Source: Mucilaginibacter gracilis
GTDB lineage: Bacteria; Bacteroidota; Bacteroidia; Sphingobacteriales; Sphingobacteriaceae
Assembly (NCBI RefSeq): GCF_003633615.1
Contig: NZ_RBKU01000001.1
Span: 62,001 to 126,000 of the forward strand
Length of the DNA: 64,000 bases
Reading direction: 5' to 3'
A program made the position numbers and the translations under genes. Of this stretch, positions 10,001 through 19,010 are shown piece by piece. The notes under the pieces are model-generated. The model saw only the letters and a list, made by a program, of their open reading frames with translations, was not told where the DNA came from and did not search any database. How positions within the stretch are numbered: the first letter of the stretch is position 1; each line of letters opens with the position of its first letter.

Positions 10001-10334
10001 CGCTTTAAATCGCTGGAAACAGCCCGGCGATCAAACCAACATTCCGGGAGCCACCGCAACTGCCGGTACAGCTACTTATGCCGCTTATCAAAATGCTTAC
10101 CGCTTATCAAGCGCAAACTGGGTTGATGCTTCCTTTATCCGTTTAAAAAATGTATCGTTAAAGTACAATTTTGCAAACCTGGTTAAGAGCCTTAAGCTTA
10201 AAAACCTGTCGGTATATGTACAAGGCCAAAACCTGTTTACCATAACCAAATACAAAGGGTTTGACCCCGAAACTAAAGGTTATGCATTGCCGCCTTTAAG
10301 TGTTTATACTGCTGGTGTACAAGTTTCATTTTAA
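7023..10334 (+). CDS. SusC-family TonB-dependent transporter with STN signalling domain
   Basis: The product has 1103 residues. A signal sequence ending near SSINAST follows a 27-residue N-terminal extension; the ATG at 7104 is an alternative start that would give a plain signal peptide. Domains in order: STN (about 55-120), carboxypeptidase-D-like repeat (about 148-215, RGTVKDEEGEPLPGV), plug (about 225-360, VVVIGYGTTTKRNNTGSV and ILKDADATAIYGSRGANGV), then a 22-strand-type barrel ending in F. The STN domain links it to the FecR/sigma pair upstream. With the SusD 18 bases downstream it forms the uptake complex whose enzymes are probably the convergent PL8/GH35/GH88/GH16 operon. Confidence 0.95.
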   Translation: MYYNSTLFASRLWPAYYPFFLKRTSFFMKVNAIIVIILLFAVSSINASTVTAQTLSEVKVSFGLSQANLQTALTKIESQTDFRFAFRKNEIGSVKAISLSAQTRSVQQVLDELLKGTGLTYKQTNNSIIIFKYEAPKVEKQIATEQIRGTVKDEEGEPLPGVSIKVKGKPSGAISDLNGVFTVQASQNDVLVFSYIGYATIEKTVSGTQAINVTMKTTVGTLDAVVVIGYGTTTKRNNTGSVTSITAKDIGSQPVTDPLAALQGRVAGLDISAVTGYPGSGYNVHLRGENFINGGNDPLYIVDGVPFISTGLSQFDGANGSQSPLSSINPTDIERIDILKDADATAIYGSRGANGVILITTKQGKAGKPEFNFNVYSGISKVNHMVDMLNITDYLALRREAFANDHVTPTIDKAPDLLSWDPNLNQNWQKMLVGKSAGLTEASGSLRGGTEQTNFLISGTVRDEKIVLPGDLGYKRAALNLSLNHQSVDNKFKINASIKYTSDQNNTIATDITQYYNLPPNYPIYDAAGAYYWYGNQQNPLAFLARSSDSQTHTLFGNTSISYMILPGLNIKTTGGFTQMGMKQTQTYPQASYNPATYSGSQAYYGNSDMSSYIIEPQIDYTRKISKGTFNALLGGTWQQSITNGQSVIGSGYASDELLGAVDAAASVSAKTFNYGKYRYTSIFGRVTYNWDEKYIVNGTFRRDGSSRFGPNRRYGNFGAVGAAWLFSNESLIKDKISFLSFGKLRGSFGIVGNDQIGDYGYLDSWGSASFPYGGSSSLYPIRFPNPDFGWEENKKIEGGIDLGFLSDRILLTVNYYRNRSNNQVVNEVLSPQSGFTGFTGNLPALVQNTGWEFELNTVNIQKKNFNWNTSFNITFARTELLEFPDFTKSAYADTYVIGQPLNIVRGYDFTRVNPQTGVPEFRDLNNSGGIDDPDLVTLGSTTPDFYGGIQNSFNYKSFSFNFFFQFVKQNGPGLNYGYLSYPNGILQNSEVSALNRWKQPGDQTNIPGATATAGTATYAAYQNAYRLSSANWVDASFIRLKNVSLKYNFANLVKSLKLKNLSVYVQGQNLFTITKYKGFDPETKGYALPPLSVYTAGVQVSF

Positions 10335-10352
10335 CATCCAAAATTTAAAACA

Positions 10353-11810
10353 ATGAAAGCATTATATTATATACTGGGAGTTGTGCTGCTAACCTCAACA
10401 GTGTCGTGCAATAAATATGTCGACATAGAAAACCCCAAAAATCAATTGGTTAGCTCAAGTGTTTTTGTGAGCGATGCCACCGCAACCGCTGCTATAGTTG
10501 GCATTTATAGCGATATGAACGCCTATAACTATCAGTTTGCCAACGTGCTCACTACCTTTATGAGCGCCATGAGCGCCGATGAGTTTGCTTATGCCGCTAC
10601 GTTTGCAAGTTTTGATGAGTTTAAAAACAATGCCATATCACCTGATAATACTTATGTGGGTATATTATGGTCGCAACCGTACGATTTTATTTATCGTTCA
10701 AACGCCATTATTAAAGGCGTAACGGCATCAACAACCCTATCGGCCGCTACCAAAAATCAATTATTGGGCGAAGCGCGTTTTGTACGTGCCTTTTGCCACT
10801 TTTACCTCACCAATATGTTTGGCGATGTACCCTTAATATTAACCGATGATGTGCCAACCAACAGCAGTTTACCCAGAACCCCCAAGGCCGACGTTTATGC
10901 CGCTGTAATAGCCGATCTGGTTGAAGCCAAAAGACTATTGGGCACTGCTTATCCGGGCAACCTGGAGCGTACCCGGCCTAACAAAACTGCTGCTACGCTT
11001 TTACTGGCAAGGGCTTATTTATATACCGGCAACAACGCCCAGGCCGAAACAGAAGCTACCGAGGTGATCAATACACCTAACTATAGCCTGTTGAAAAACC
11101 CTGATCAAACCAACGCTGCCAGTATGAGCAAAGCATTCCTCAAAAATAGTAACGAGGCTATCTGGCAGTTGCAGGTGGTTAACACTTTGGGTGGCCGTAA
11201 CACCTGGGAAGGTAATCTGATGGTGCCGGCAAGCAGTCCGCTTTATAGGATAACTACCGGCCCTAATGGCTTAGCCAGTGCTTTTGAGGTTGGCGATAAG
11301 CGCTATACTAACTGGGTGGGCATTTACAATACTACAGCCACGCCACCGGTTACTTACTACTATCCGTTTAAATATAAAGTTAGGGTTGGCGTGAGTGGCG
11401 CCGCTGCTACAGAATATTCAATGGTGCTGCGTTTTGCCGAGGCTTACCTGATTCGTGGTGAGGCCCGGATACAACAATCTAAATTTAGCGACGGTAAAGA
11501 CGACCTGAATGTAATACGTGACCGTTCCGGATTAACCGCACTTGGCACGCCTGCCTCAATTGCAGCCGGTATGACCATGGTTGAACAGGAACGCCGCGTT
11601 GAGCTTTTTGCTGAATGGGGACACCGCTGGTTTGATTTAAAACGCTGGAAAAGCGTTACAAACGTAGCAGGTAAAAGCCGTGCCGATGATGTATTGCCTT
11701 TAATTAAAACCAACTGGAAATCAACCGCGGCACTGTTCCCAATTCCAACAGAGGCAATGCGTACTAATCCTAATATGGTTCAAAACCCAGGCTATCCAGG
11801 CGCTAAATAA
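10353..11810 (+). CDS. SusD/RagB-family outer-membrane lipoprotein
   Basis: The product has 485 residues. A lipoprotein signal has Cys19 in TVSCNKYVDI. The SusD N-terminal region includes GEARFVRAFCHFYLTNMFGDVPL, and the C-terminal family motif is QERRVELFAEWGHRWFDLKRW. It lies 18 bases after the SusC gene and 10 bases before a thioredoxin-fold gene, so the three form one operon. It should bind the substrate on the cell surface and act as the lid of the SusC channel. Length and motifs are normal. Confidence 0.95.
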   Translation: MKALYYILGVVLLTSTVSCNKYVDIENPKNQLVSSSVFVSDATATAAIVGIYSDMNAYNYQFANVLTTFMSAMSADEFAYAATFASFDEFKNNAISPDNTYVGILWSQPYDFIYRSNAIIKGVTASTTLSAATKNQLLGEARFVRAFCHFYLTNMFGDVPLILTDDVPTNSSLPRTPKADVYAAVIADLVEAKRLLGTAYPGNLERTRPNKTAATLLLARAYLYTGNNAQAETEATEVINTPNYSLLKNPDQTNAASMSKAFLKNSNEAIWQLQVVNTLGGRNTWEGNLMVPASSPLYRITTGPNGLASAFEVGDKRYTNWVGIYNTTATPPVTYYYPFKYKVRVGVSGAAATEYSMVLRFAEAYLIRGEARIQQSKFSDGKDDLNVIRDRSGLTALGTPASIAAGMTMVEQERRVELFAEWGHRWFDLKRWKSVTNVAGKSRADDVLPLIKTNWKSTAALFPIPTEAMRTNPNMVQNPGYPGAK

Positions 11811-11820
11811 ACTTAGTATC

Positions 11821-13737
11821 ATGACCAGATCAATTTACATCATATGCCTGCTTGTACTCGGCTTTGGCCGGGTACAGGCCCAGGTATTAGATATCAAACC
11901 CGATAAGCCGCAACGCGGAACTCCGGTAACCATAACCTATCATACCGATGCGCCCGGTGCCAAAATCAGTAAAGATGCGGCGGCGGTTACCATCGTATTT
12001 ACCTATTCTACCTTTTACGAACTGCCATGGAAAATGCCCATGACAAAAAAGGGAGACGACTGGGTAGCCACCTTTGTACCGCAGCGCTACGCTACTTTTG
12101 CCACCTTTACCTTGCAAAGTGGCGATATTGTAGAAAAGCCTGCCGACAAACATTTTTCGATACCTGTTTACGACGGGGCAAAGCGGGTAAAGAGCGGCTT
12201 GCTGCACGAATCTTACAGCCTTTCGGCGCAAATGCCTAAAGCGCCTGATCTGCAAGCTTTGAAACAAAAACTTCAGGAGCAGGAGCTTGAAAACTATCCT
12301 AATAATTATGAAGCTAAAGTAGCCTTGCTTCAAACCAAAATTGTACGCGCTAAAACCGCCGCAGAAAAGTTGAAGTACCGTACCGAAGCACGCAAAATTA
12401 TCGCTGCAAAGCTCGAAGAAAACCCAACATTTGGCGGCAACATTAACCTGGTTACCATGGGTTATTTAATGATTGGCGAGAAAACGAGGGTAGATTCGGT
12501 ACGTGAGGTTATTATGAAACGTTTTCCGGATGCTGATGTATCTATAGACAGGCGTGCATCAATTATAGCGAAGGATAAAGACAGCGTTGGCCGCACCGCT
12601 AAACTGGAAGCCTTACTTAAAAAAGGTGAAAAGCCAGGCGAAGAAGGTTCAACAAGTATACATGATATGCTTTTTGAACATTACGCATCAGTTCATGATT
12701 CGGTGAAGGCATTACGGCACGCCGCTAAACTTGTGGTAAAAGCCAATCCGTACACGCCCGAAACTTTAAAAGATATCGCGGCCAAGCTAACTGAATATAA
12801 GGTTGCCCCGGCGGCTGCCATCAATTATGCTCAGCGTTCATTAAAAATTGCCGATCAATGGCCTGTTGGTATCATCAGGTATTTCCCCGAGTATGGTTAC
12901 ATACCGTCATTTGTTGCCGATAGCACAAGGGCGCAGGCTGTTGCCGATGCTAAATGTACCTTAGTATCCATCATCGCGCTAAATAATTTATATCAGGGTA
13001 ACCAAAAAGCTGCTTTAAACTACGCGGCCCAAGCCATGGCTTACGCCTATAGCAGGGAAGGCTTGCTTAACGTGGCATCGGTTTATCAGCAAACCAATAA
13101 CAATCAAAAAGCTTTTGATGCTCTATGGAAACTGCTTTTAAAGAACCCAACAGATACCGTAGTACTCAAAATAGCGAAAACCAACTTTCTAAAGTTCAAT
13201 AACTCCAATACAGAGTTTGCCGCTAAAGTAGATGAACTGAAGGCCTTGGAAATAGCGCAGCTAACCCGTAAACTCAAAAAAGAACTGATGAACAAACCCC
13301 ATCCGGAATTATCAGGTCTTGTTGATCTGGAGGGGAAAGCGGTAACGCCCGAAATGCTGAAAGGTAAAATTGTGATAATTGATTTTTGGGCTACCTGGTG
13401 CGTACCCTGCATGCAGGAGTTGCCTTATCTGCATAACGTTTACCAAAAATATAAAAACAACCCCAATGTTATGTTTATGGTGGTAAACAGCGGAGCAAAC
13501 AATACCCTGACTGATGCACAAAATTGGGCCAAAAAAAATCAACAATACACATTCCCTATCTACTATAACAAGGACAAGGATATTGGCGAAAAAGTTGGCT
13601 TTACAGTAATTCCAACTATTGCGGTGTTAGATCAGAATGGATCACTACAATACAGAACAATAGGTTTTGAGGGAGAAATATTAGAAAAGAAGCTCTCGGT
13701 TGAAATTGACATCCTTTTACAGGAAAAGAAGATCTGA
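11821..13737 (+). CDS. Secreted helical-repeat protein with C-terminal TlpA-type thioredoxin domain
   Basis: The product has 638 residues. A signal peptide (1 to about 20, ending VQAQ) is followed by a beta-rich domain to about 120, a long TPR-like helical region (about 135-480), and a TlpA/AhpC-type thioredoxin domain (about 495-635). The redox motif is Cys527-Val-Pro-Cys530 within FWATWCVPC, so the domain should be redox-active in the periplasm or at the surface. It is the last gene of the SusCD operon. Its role in glycan uptake is not known; disulfide care of secreted partners or a scaffold function are guesses. Confidence 0.88.
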   Translation: MTRSIYIICLLVLGFGRVQAQVLDIKPDKPQRGTPVTITYHTDAPGAKISKDAAAVTIVFTYSTFYELPWKMPMTKKGDDWVATFVPQRYATFATFTLQSGDIVEKPADKHFSIPVYDGAKRVKSGLLHESYSLSAQMPKAPDLQALKQKLQEQELENYPNNYEAKVALLQTKIVRAKTAAEKLKYRTEARKIIAAKLEENPTFGGNINLVTMGYLMIGEKTRVDSVREVIMKRFPDADVSIDRRASIIAKDKDSVGRTAKLEALLKKGEKPGEEGSTSIHDMLFEHYASVHDSVKALRHAAKLVVKANPYTPETLKDIAAKLTEYKVAPAAAINYAQRSLKIADQWPVGIIRYFPEYGYIPSFVADSTRAQAVADAKCTLVSIIALNNLYQGNQKAALNYAAQAMAYAYSREGLLNVASVYQQTNNNQKAFDALWKLLLKNPTDTVVLKIAKTNFLKFNNSNTEFAAKVDELKALEIAQLTRKLKKELMNKPHPELSGLVDLEGKAVTPEMLKGKIVIIDFWATWCVPCMQELPYLHNVYQKYKNNPNVMFMVVNSGANNTLTDAQNWAKKNQQYTFPIYYNKDKDIGEKVGFTVIPTIAVLDQNGSLQYRTIGFEGEILEKKLSVEIDILLQEKKI

Positions 13738-13766
13738 TTCTCATCCAATTCGCCTATACGGCGAAA

Positions 13767-13805
13767 AAGATTGATTACCTGGCACATCACCGGGTAATCA
13801 ATCTT
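13767..13805 (-). terminator. Hairpin between convergent operons
   Basis: AAGATTGATTACC (13767-13779) and GGTAATCAATCTT (13793-13805) form a perfect 13-base stem. On the minus strand the hairpin is followed by TTTCGCC, giving a CTTTTTC run, so it mainly fits termination of the leftward enzyme operon. It could also stop the rightward SusCD operon that ends at 13737. Confidence 0.7.
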
Positions 13806-13914
13806 ATCAAATAAAACTATAGTTGGATTTTTATTAATCAGATCATTTTAAACTCAATGTTGCTTACGTGCAAATTCGAACTTCAGATAAATCAGTCAAA
13901 TACTACGCTAAAAT

Positions 13915-15981
13915 TCATCTATAGATAACTTTAAGTGTAGAACCAGCATATTCGTTTATCGGCAATACACAGTTCAATTTTTTACCATTCAATAAAATCG
14001 ATATAGTTTTCAATTGATGTGAGGGATCGACAACATATATCATAGGGTTTGTTGTGTTTGCCTTTTCAAGCATCAATACACAGGGCTCACTTACACTGAC
14101 AGCTATTTTCCCGGTATGCAATGTACCCGGCTTATAAAATATAACCTGTAAAACATCCTTTTGGGATGAGCGTACAGCTTGCATCACGTTAGTATTACTC
14201 AGGATATTCAGTTCCTGATATGGAGATTCCCGAAGAAATTGTTTCTGGGATATGCCGGGTACCACAATATAACTGTATAAAGCATTTTGTGGTTGTTTGC
14301 CATGATCTATCCAAAGTTTAAACACCTTGCCCTTAACGGAATCAGAAGATTGTGAGTTATTGATATGTTCCCAGGTTCCTTTCTGTTCTTTATTTGAGTA
14401 TAAGATATGATTGTTTGGCTGCACGTAATATGCAATACTATCTTGCCAGTAGGAGTGTTGAGCTTTATTTACCACTACCCTTCCCCTACTCCAGCATTGA
14501 TTTACCGTTGTTGTAATTGGTTCCGGCGTATCAGAACTTATACCCGTGCCCAGGCAAACTACCTGCTTACCAAAAAAGAACCATGCTTTTTTGGCTTTCA
14601 CGCTATCAAAATCTAAGCTGTACGTACTTACTCCGTATTGCCCATCGCTAACACCACCGGTAAAATTGGTTGTGCCGGGCTGATCCCAGGAATTGACCGC
14701 GGCTCTATCTGATAAATATTCACGACAGGTTACACCGGGAATTTTGTCGTATTCCCATACGGGAAAAATATTAAAATATTCGCTACCGCTGCGTTGTATA
14801 TTGGTTGCTCCATCGCTCATGTAACGGCCATACAAATTTTCACCGTTACCGGTTTCCGTTCTTCTTGTTCTTGTTGAGTTGGTTCGTACTGTAAACAAAT
14901 AATCGGGGCTTATGTGTTGTGTATAATCGCCTATCCAATACTGGGTATGGGTTGTTTTTATTTTATATGACGGGGGTACTTTGCCCGATGCCCGTTTTAC
15001 AGCATCTATATATCCGGTATAGTCATTATCCTCATCGTTCTTTTTTAACATATTAATATCTGCAAGCAAGCCAGGCACCGCGCTTGTATTGGCAGAATCT
15101 TTACGGGTAAAACCGCGCCCCATTACATTAAAATCCAAATATTTATAACGAATAGCATTCAGAAAAACGTTGTTAAGAAACTTAGTCAAAACTTCTCTTT
15201 TACCGGGTAGCATCTGCCACCTGGTTCCTTGCAGGTAAGCGGCTATCCGGTATTCGCCCACCAAAAATACCGATCCATAGGATGCGATCTGTAGTTGCCG
15301 CCCGTGTTGCAGGTAAGAGTAATCATACATCAAGCCTTCGGTGGCATTAGTCAACATTACCGGTTGAAAACATTGGCTTACAGCCGAATCCATAAGAGTA
15401 ACATCGCGCGTTAATAAAGCACGATACAGGTTGTGCAAAGCTACATCCAGCTTATTGGCACCGGTTTGCTTATACATATTGCCCCGGTTCATTTTTATCA
15501 GCAATGAATCTTGCAAAGTGCGCGGCAGTGGCTTTGAACTGTGCATAAGCAACATAATTTGCCCCAGCAATTGGGGGCAATTAATTTCGTTGTACCACCA
15601 ATTATTACATTTTGGATCAATACGATTCCATGCTTGCAGCGTTTTAACTATGGCCCTATAAAGTGTTTCATCGTGGCTATAGATATTGTTAGGCCGCGCA
15701 TAGGCCATGGCAAAGTTTTGCACTCTGGTTAGGTGTAACGCCGGCGACCAAATAGCTACTGCTTTATCCTTGTAATCAATATCTGCCCAGGTGCCGTTAG
15801 GCTGCATATCGTTTAATCCTTTGGCTACTGATTTAGTTACCCTTAATAATTCTTCTCCTTTCAAAAGGCTTTTAACAACACGGCTGTTCACCGTATCAAA
15901 ATCAGTTTGCTGAGCAAATCCTGGCGCTATAAATAGAAAACAAATGAGTATTAATGAGTATTTTAAAAATTCACAAAACAT
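13915..15981 (-). CDS. Polysaccharide lyase family 8 (chondroitin-AC/hyaluronate/xanthan lyase type)
   Basis: The product has 688 residues if it starts at the ATG at 15981, which follows GGAATAAG, starts a clean signal peptide (ending FAQQ) and lies two bases after the upstream stop; an ATG 72 bases earlier is possible but would overlap GH35. The alpha-toroid part carries NWWYNEI, Asn176 (GANKLDVAL), His226 (LQHGRQLQ), Tyr235 and the Arg289/Arg293 pair (RGFTR). These match the catalytic set of Flavobacterium heparinum chondroitinase AC almost position for position. A beta-sandwich with FNIFPVWEYDKIPG follows. PL8 enzymes cleave beside uronic acids by beta-elimination. It is the last gene of a four-gene operon whose GH88 member would process the unsaturated products. 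Confidence 0.92.
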   Translation of the reverse strand: MFCEFLKYSLILICFLFIAPGFAQQTDFDTVNSRVVKSLLKGEELLRVTKSVAKGLNDMQPNGTWADIDYKDKAVAIWSPALHLTRVQNFAMAYARPNNIYSHDETLYRAIVKTLQAWNRIDPKCNNWWYNEINCPQLLGQIMLLMHSSKPLPRTLQDSLLIKMNRGNMYKQTGANKLDVALHNLYRALLTRDVTLMDSAVSQCFQPVMLTNATEGLMYDYSYLQHGRQLQIASYGSVFLVGEYRIAAYLQGTRWQMLPGKREVLTKFLNNVFLNAIRYKYLDFNVMGRGFTRKDSANTSAVPGLLADINMLKKNDEDNDYTGYIDAVKRASGKVPPSYKIKTTHTQYWIGDYTQHISPDYLFTVRTNSTRTRRTETGNGENLYGRYMSDGATNIQRSGSEYFNIFPVWEYDKIPGVTCREYLSDRAAVNSWDQPGTTNFTGGVSDGQYGVSTYSLDFDSVKAKKAWFFFGKQVVCLGTGISSDTPEPITTTVNQCWSRGRVVVNKAQHSYWQDSIAYYVQPNNHILYSNKEQKGTWEHINNSQSSDSVKGKVFKLWIDHGKQPQNALYSYIVVPGISQKQFLRESPYQELNILSNTNVMQAVRSSQKDVLQVIFYKPGTLHTGKIAVSVSEPCVLMLEKANTTNPMIYVVDPSHQLKTISILLNGKKLNCVLPINEYAGSTLKVIYR

Positions 15982-15982
15982 C

Positions 15983-17800
15983 TTATTCCGGTAGTTTATA
16001 GCCTTTAACAGTTGCAGCAGTGTTTTGCATCGTATCAAAAACGGTAATATCATTTACTCCTGTTTTAAGCCAGCCAGCCGGACAATACAATCTTTGCTGA
16101 GGGCCAACATTCCAATAGCGCCCAAGGTTATGCCCATTTACATAAACAATGCCGCGGGTGTACTTACTCATATCAATAAACGTATCTCCGGTTTCGGCTA
16201 AGGCGAATTGCCCTTTGTAAAATACGCCATCCTGTATGCCTTCGGGGTAAGCAGGCTTTAAACCGGCTACCATTTTTTCGCTCATGGGTAGCAAATAGGT
16301 TTGCCAATCCATCAGTGTCATCCCGTTAAGGGTTACCCTATCGGTAATACCTTTACGGTCTATCATGTATTGCGCAAAATTAATATGGCCCATGCCCTCT
16401 ACTAAAATATCCAGTAGTGGGTTTTTGCTTTCACTTTTAGGGAGTTTAACGCTCCAATGGCCACCGTTCCGGTTAACGGTATCTACCAGTTTTCCATCAA
16501 TAAATATTAAGGCAAAATCGTGCGGTTCGGTAATGGTTAAGGTACCTGTTTTGTTACCAATAAGGTGTGTGCGATATAAAATAAAGCCCTGGTTCTGTCC
16601 GTAATATTCCATAGGTTTTGGCTGGGCCGATGCAATTGGCTTAGGCAATATCTTCCAGATGCTGGTTAATGGGTTAAGTTTAACCTCTGGAATCTCAATA
16701 GCTTTTATAGGAGCAGGTACGGGTGGTATCTTGTATTTTACATATTGGCTGATCAACTTACGTAGCATATAATATTTAGGTGTCGCGTTGCCATGTTCGC
16801 TAATTGGAGCATCATAATCATAACTGGTAATATCCGGCTGAAATTGCGTTGGGTTAAACGCGTTTGCGCCAGCCGTGAAACCAAAATTGGTACCGCCATG
16901 TATCACATAAAAATTGAATGACTTGCCGCTTTTAAGCAGGTAGGTAATATCCCTCTTTAACTCATTGGTATCCGGCCTTTGCCATTGCTCTTTCCAGTGC
17001 GTTAACCAGCCGGGGTAGGTTTCTGAACTGAAAGACGGTACATTGGGGTTTTGCCTGGTAGCGGCTTCAAAGTCCTTATCGCTTGTTCCCGCATCCAATC
17101 CAATGGCGGCGCCATCAACGGTCCCGGCATCCAGCATATGCGCAGTGGCACCGTCTGCGGTATAATAAGGGCCCGGAATGCCATTTTGTTGCCACAGTTT
17201 TTTCAATATGTTGAGATAGGTTTTATCATTACCATAACTGCCGTATTCATTTTCGATCTGGGTTAAGATGATAGGCCCACCATTGGTACATAGCAAGGGT
17301 TTAACTTCTTTACTCAAATGATTTACATATCGGCTTACCGCGGCCATGTACCGGCTATCCATGCACCTGATCTTAATATCCGGTATCTTTAACAAATAAG
17401 TTGGCAGGCCTCCCCAGTCCCATTCGGCGCAAACATAGGGGCCGGGGCGAAGGATCACCCACATACCCTCCTGCTGGCAGATGCGGATAAATTCGGCAAT
17501 GTTATGGTTGTCCGTTTTAAAATCGAAGATACCTTCTTTGCTTTCGTGATAGTTCCAAAAAATGTATGCGGCAATGGTATTGCAGCCCATGGCTTTGGCC
17601 ATCTTTATCCGGTGTCGCCAGTAAGCCCGGGGGATACGTGCGGGGTGCATTTCGCCGCTGATGATCCGGAACGGTTTACCATCCAGCAAAAAATCATTCT
17701 TACTAAGTGAGAAAACGTGTTTTTGCTGCGCCTGTGTTTGGATAAATGTAAACAGTATTGTACACGTCAGTAACGCTTTTATCAATCGTATTTTATTCAT
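15983..17800 (-). CDS. Glycoside hydrolase family 35 beta-galactosidase-like enzyme
   Basis: The product has 605 residues. A signal peptide ending QTQAQ suggests the periplasm. The N-terminal (beta/alpha)8 barrel has GEMHPARIP, WDWGGLP, the family signature GGPIILTQIENEYG (Glu183-Asn-Glu185, acid/base) and the probable nucleophile Glu260 in SSETYPGW. Two beta-sandwich regions follow, the last with GIVYVNGHNLGRYWNVGPQ, typical of GH35. It removes terminal beta-galactose (family knowledge). It lies 15 bases after the GH88 gene and ends two bases before the PL8 start, so it is part of the enzyme operon that converges on the SusCD operon. Confidence 0.94.
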   Translation of the reverse strand: MNKIRLIKALLTCTILFTFIQTQAQQKHVFSLSKNDFLLDGKPFRIISGEMHPARIPRAYWRHRIKMAKAMGCNTIAAYIFWNYHESKEGIFDFKTDNHNIAEFIRICQQEGMWVILRPGPYVCAEWDWGGLPTYLLKIPDIKIRCMDSRYMAAVSRYVNHLSKEVKPLLCTNGGPIILTQIENEYGSYGNDKTYLNILKKLWQQNGIPGPYYTADGATAHMLDAGTVDGAAIGLDAGTSDKDFEAATRQNPNVPSFSSETYPGWLTHWKEQWQRPDTNELKRDITYLLKSGKSFNFYVIHGGTNFGFTAGANAFNPTQFQPDITSYDYDAPISEHGNATPKYYMLRKLISQYVKYKIPPVPAPIKAIEIPEVKLNPLTSIWKILPKPIASAQPKPMEYYGQNQGFILYRTHLIGNKTGTLTITEPHDFALIFIDGKLVDTVNRNGGHWSVKLPKSESKNPLLDILVEGMGHINFAQYMIDRKGITDRVTLNGMTLMDWQTYLLPMSEKMVAGLKPAYPEGIQDGVFYKGQFALAETGDTFIDMSKYTRGIVYVNGHNLGRYWNVGPQQRLYCPAGWLKTGVNDITVFDTMQNTAATVKGYKLPE

Positions 17801-17815
17801 TTTTGGGGATGAGAT

Positions 17816-18994
17816 TTACAGATACCACTTTTTATACCGCAACAATGCTTCTATAAAATAATAATCGGCATAAGTTAAAGGTACGTCAACTTCTGTTTTG
17901 TGCGGAATAGAACCTACGCTATGTTTTAATAAAAAACCACCATTCTCACCCAGTTTAGCCCGGTAAGCATCGGTAGATAATGAGTACAGAATGGTTTTGG
18001 CTACATCAATATAAGAGCGTTTTTCGGCACCGGTAGTGTATTGACCTAACTCCAGTAAAGCCGAAGCGTAAACAGCGGCCGCGCTCACATCCCTTAAGGT
18101 ATTTGGTATACCTGGTGCATCAAAATCCCAATAAGGCACCTTATCAGCCGGTAAGGTGGGATTATGGATTATAAATTGCGCTACGCCACGGGCTTGTTTT
18201 AAATATCTGGCATCGTGTGTAAAGCGGTACATCATGGTAAAACCATACATGGCCCAACCTTGTCCCCTGCTCCAGGCTGATGAATCGGCGGCACCCTGCG
18301 CGGTTTTCTTTTTCAAAACCTTGCCGGTAGAAAGATCATAATCAACTACATGATAAGAACTGTAATTTTTACGGAAATGATTTTCTAAAGTAGTGTTGGC
18401 ATGGTTTACAGCAATAGCCCCTAACCTGGCTGAGCCACCATTATGCGCGGCCCATTCCAGCATTTCAAGGTTCATCATGTTATCAATAATAACGGGGCAA
18501 TTAAACTTCTCGCTTTTATTCCAGCTTTGGATGGATTTGATGGATGGGCGATACCGCATGGATAATGAATTGCTGGCTGCCATCACCACATCTTTATCAT
18601 GTTGCTTTTTAGTAAGACGATAAGCATTCCCAAAACTGCAAAACATTTTAAAGCCCAGGTCGTGATCTATGGTGTCTGTTTTTTCTGCCTCAAGGTTTTT
18701 CATCCTTCTTTCGGCCTCAGCCAACATAGCCGGGCTTTTGGTATATTCATAAATATAGAGCAATGTTCCGGGGTAAAAGCCGCTTGTCCACCAAACCATG
18801 TTACTATTGATGCTCTTCCCATCCTGATAGGTACGGGGCATATCGTTAGCAGGCACCTGTCGCGATAGGTAAGTGTATTGTTTTTCTGCAAGCGATAAGT
18901 TTTCGGCAATGAGCTGCCGCATTGTTTTTTTGGCTTGCGCATGTACCAATACAGCACATAAACATAAACTGGCAGTTAAAATAATCTTCTTCAT
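17816..18994 (-). CDS. Glycoside hydrolase family 88 unsaturated glucuronyl hydrolase
   Basis: The product has 392 residues from the ATG at 18994. This start gives a good signal peptide (ending VHAQ) 16 bases after the GH16 stop; a start at 19039 would overlap that gene. It has an alpha6/alpha6 barrel with the two family aspartates in HDLGF (Asp112) and IIDNMMNLE (Asp171), and the conserved WSRGQGWAMYGF. GH88 hydrolyses the 4,5-unsaturated uronic acid left by polysaccharide lyases, which fits the PL8 lyase two genes downstream and strongly supports a uronate-containing substrate for the operon. Confidence 0.94.
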   Translation of the reverse strand: MKKIILTASLCLCAVLVHAQAKKTMRQLIAENLSLAEKQYTYLSRQVPANDMPRTYQDGKSINSNMVWWTSGFYPGTLLYIYEYTKSPAMLAEAERRMKNLEAEKTDTIDHDLGFKMFCSFGNAYRLTKKQHDKDVVMAASNSLSMRYRPSIKSIQSWNKSEKFNCPVIIDNMMNLEMLEWAAHNGGSARLGAIAVNHANTTLENHFRKNYSSYHVVDYDLSTGKVLKKKTAQGAADSSAWSRGQGWAMYGFTMMYRFTHDARYLKQARGVAQFIIHNPTLPADKVPYWDFDAPGIPNTLRDVSAAAVYASALLELGQYTTGAEKRSYIDVAKTILYSLSTDAYRAKLGENGGFLLKHSVGSIPHKTEVDVPLTYADYYFIEALLRYKKWYL

Positions 18995-19010
18995 TTGATC
19001 AGGCTTGTAA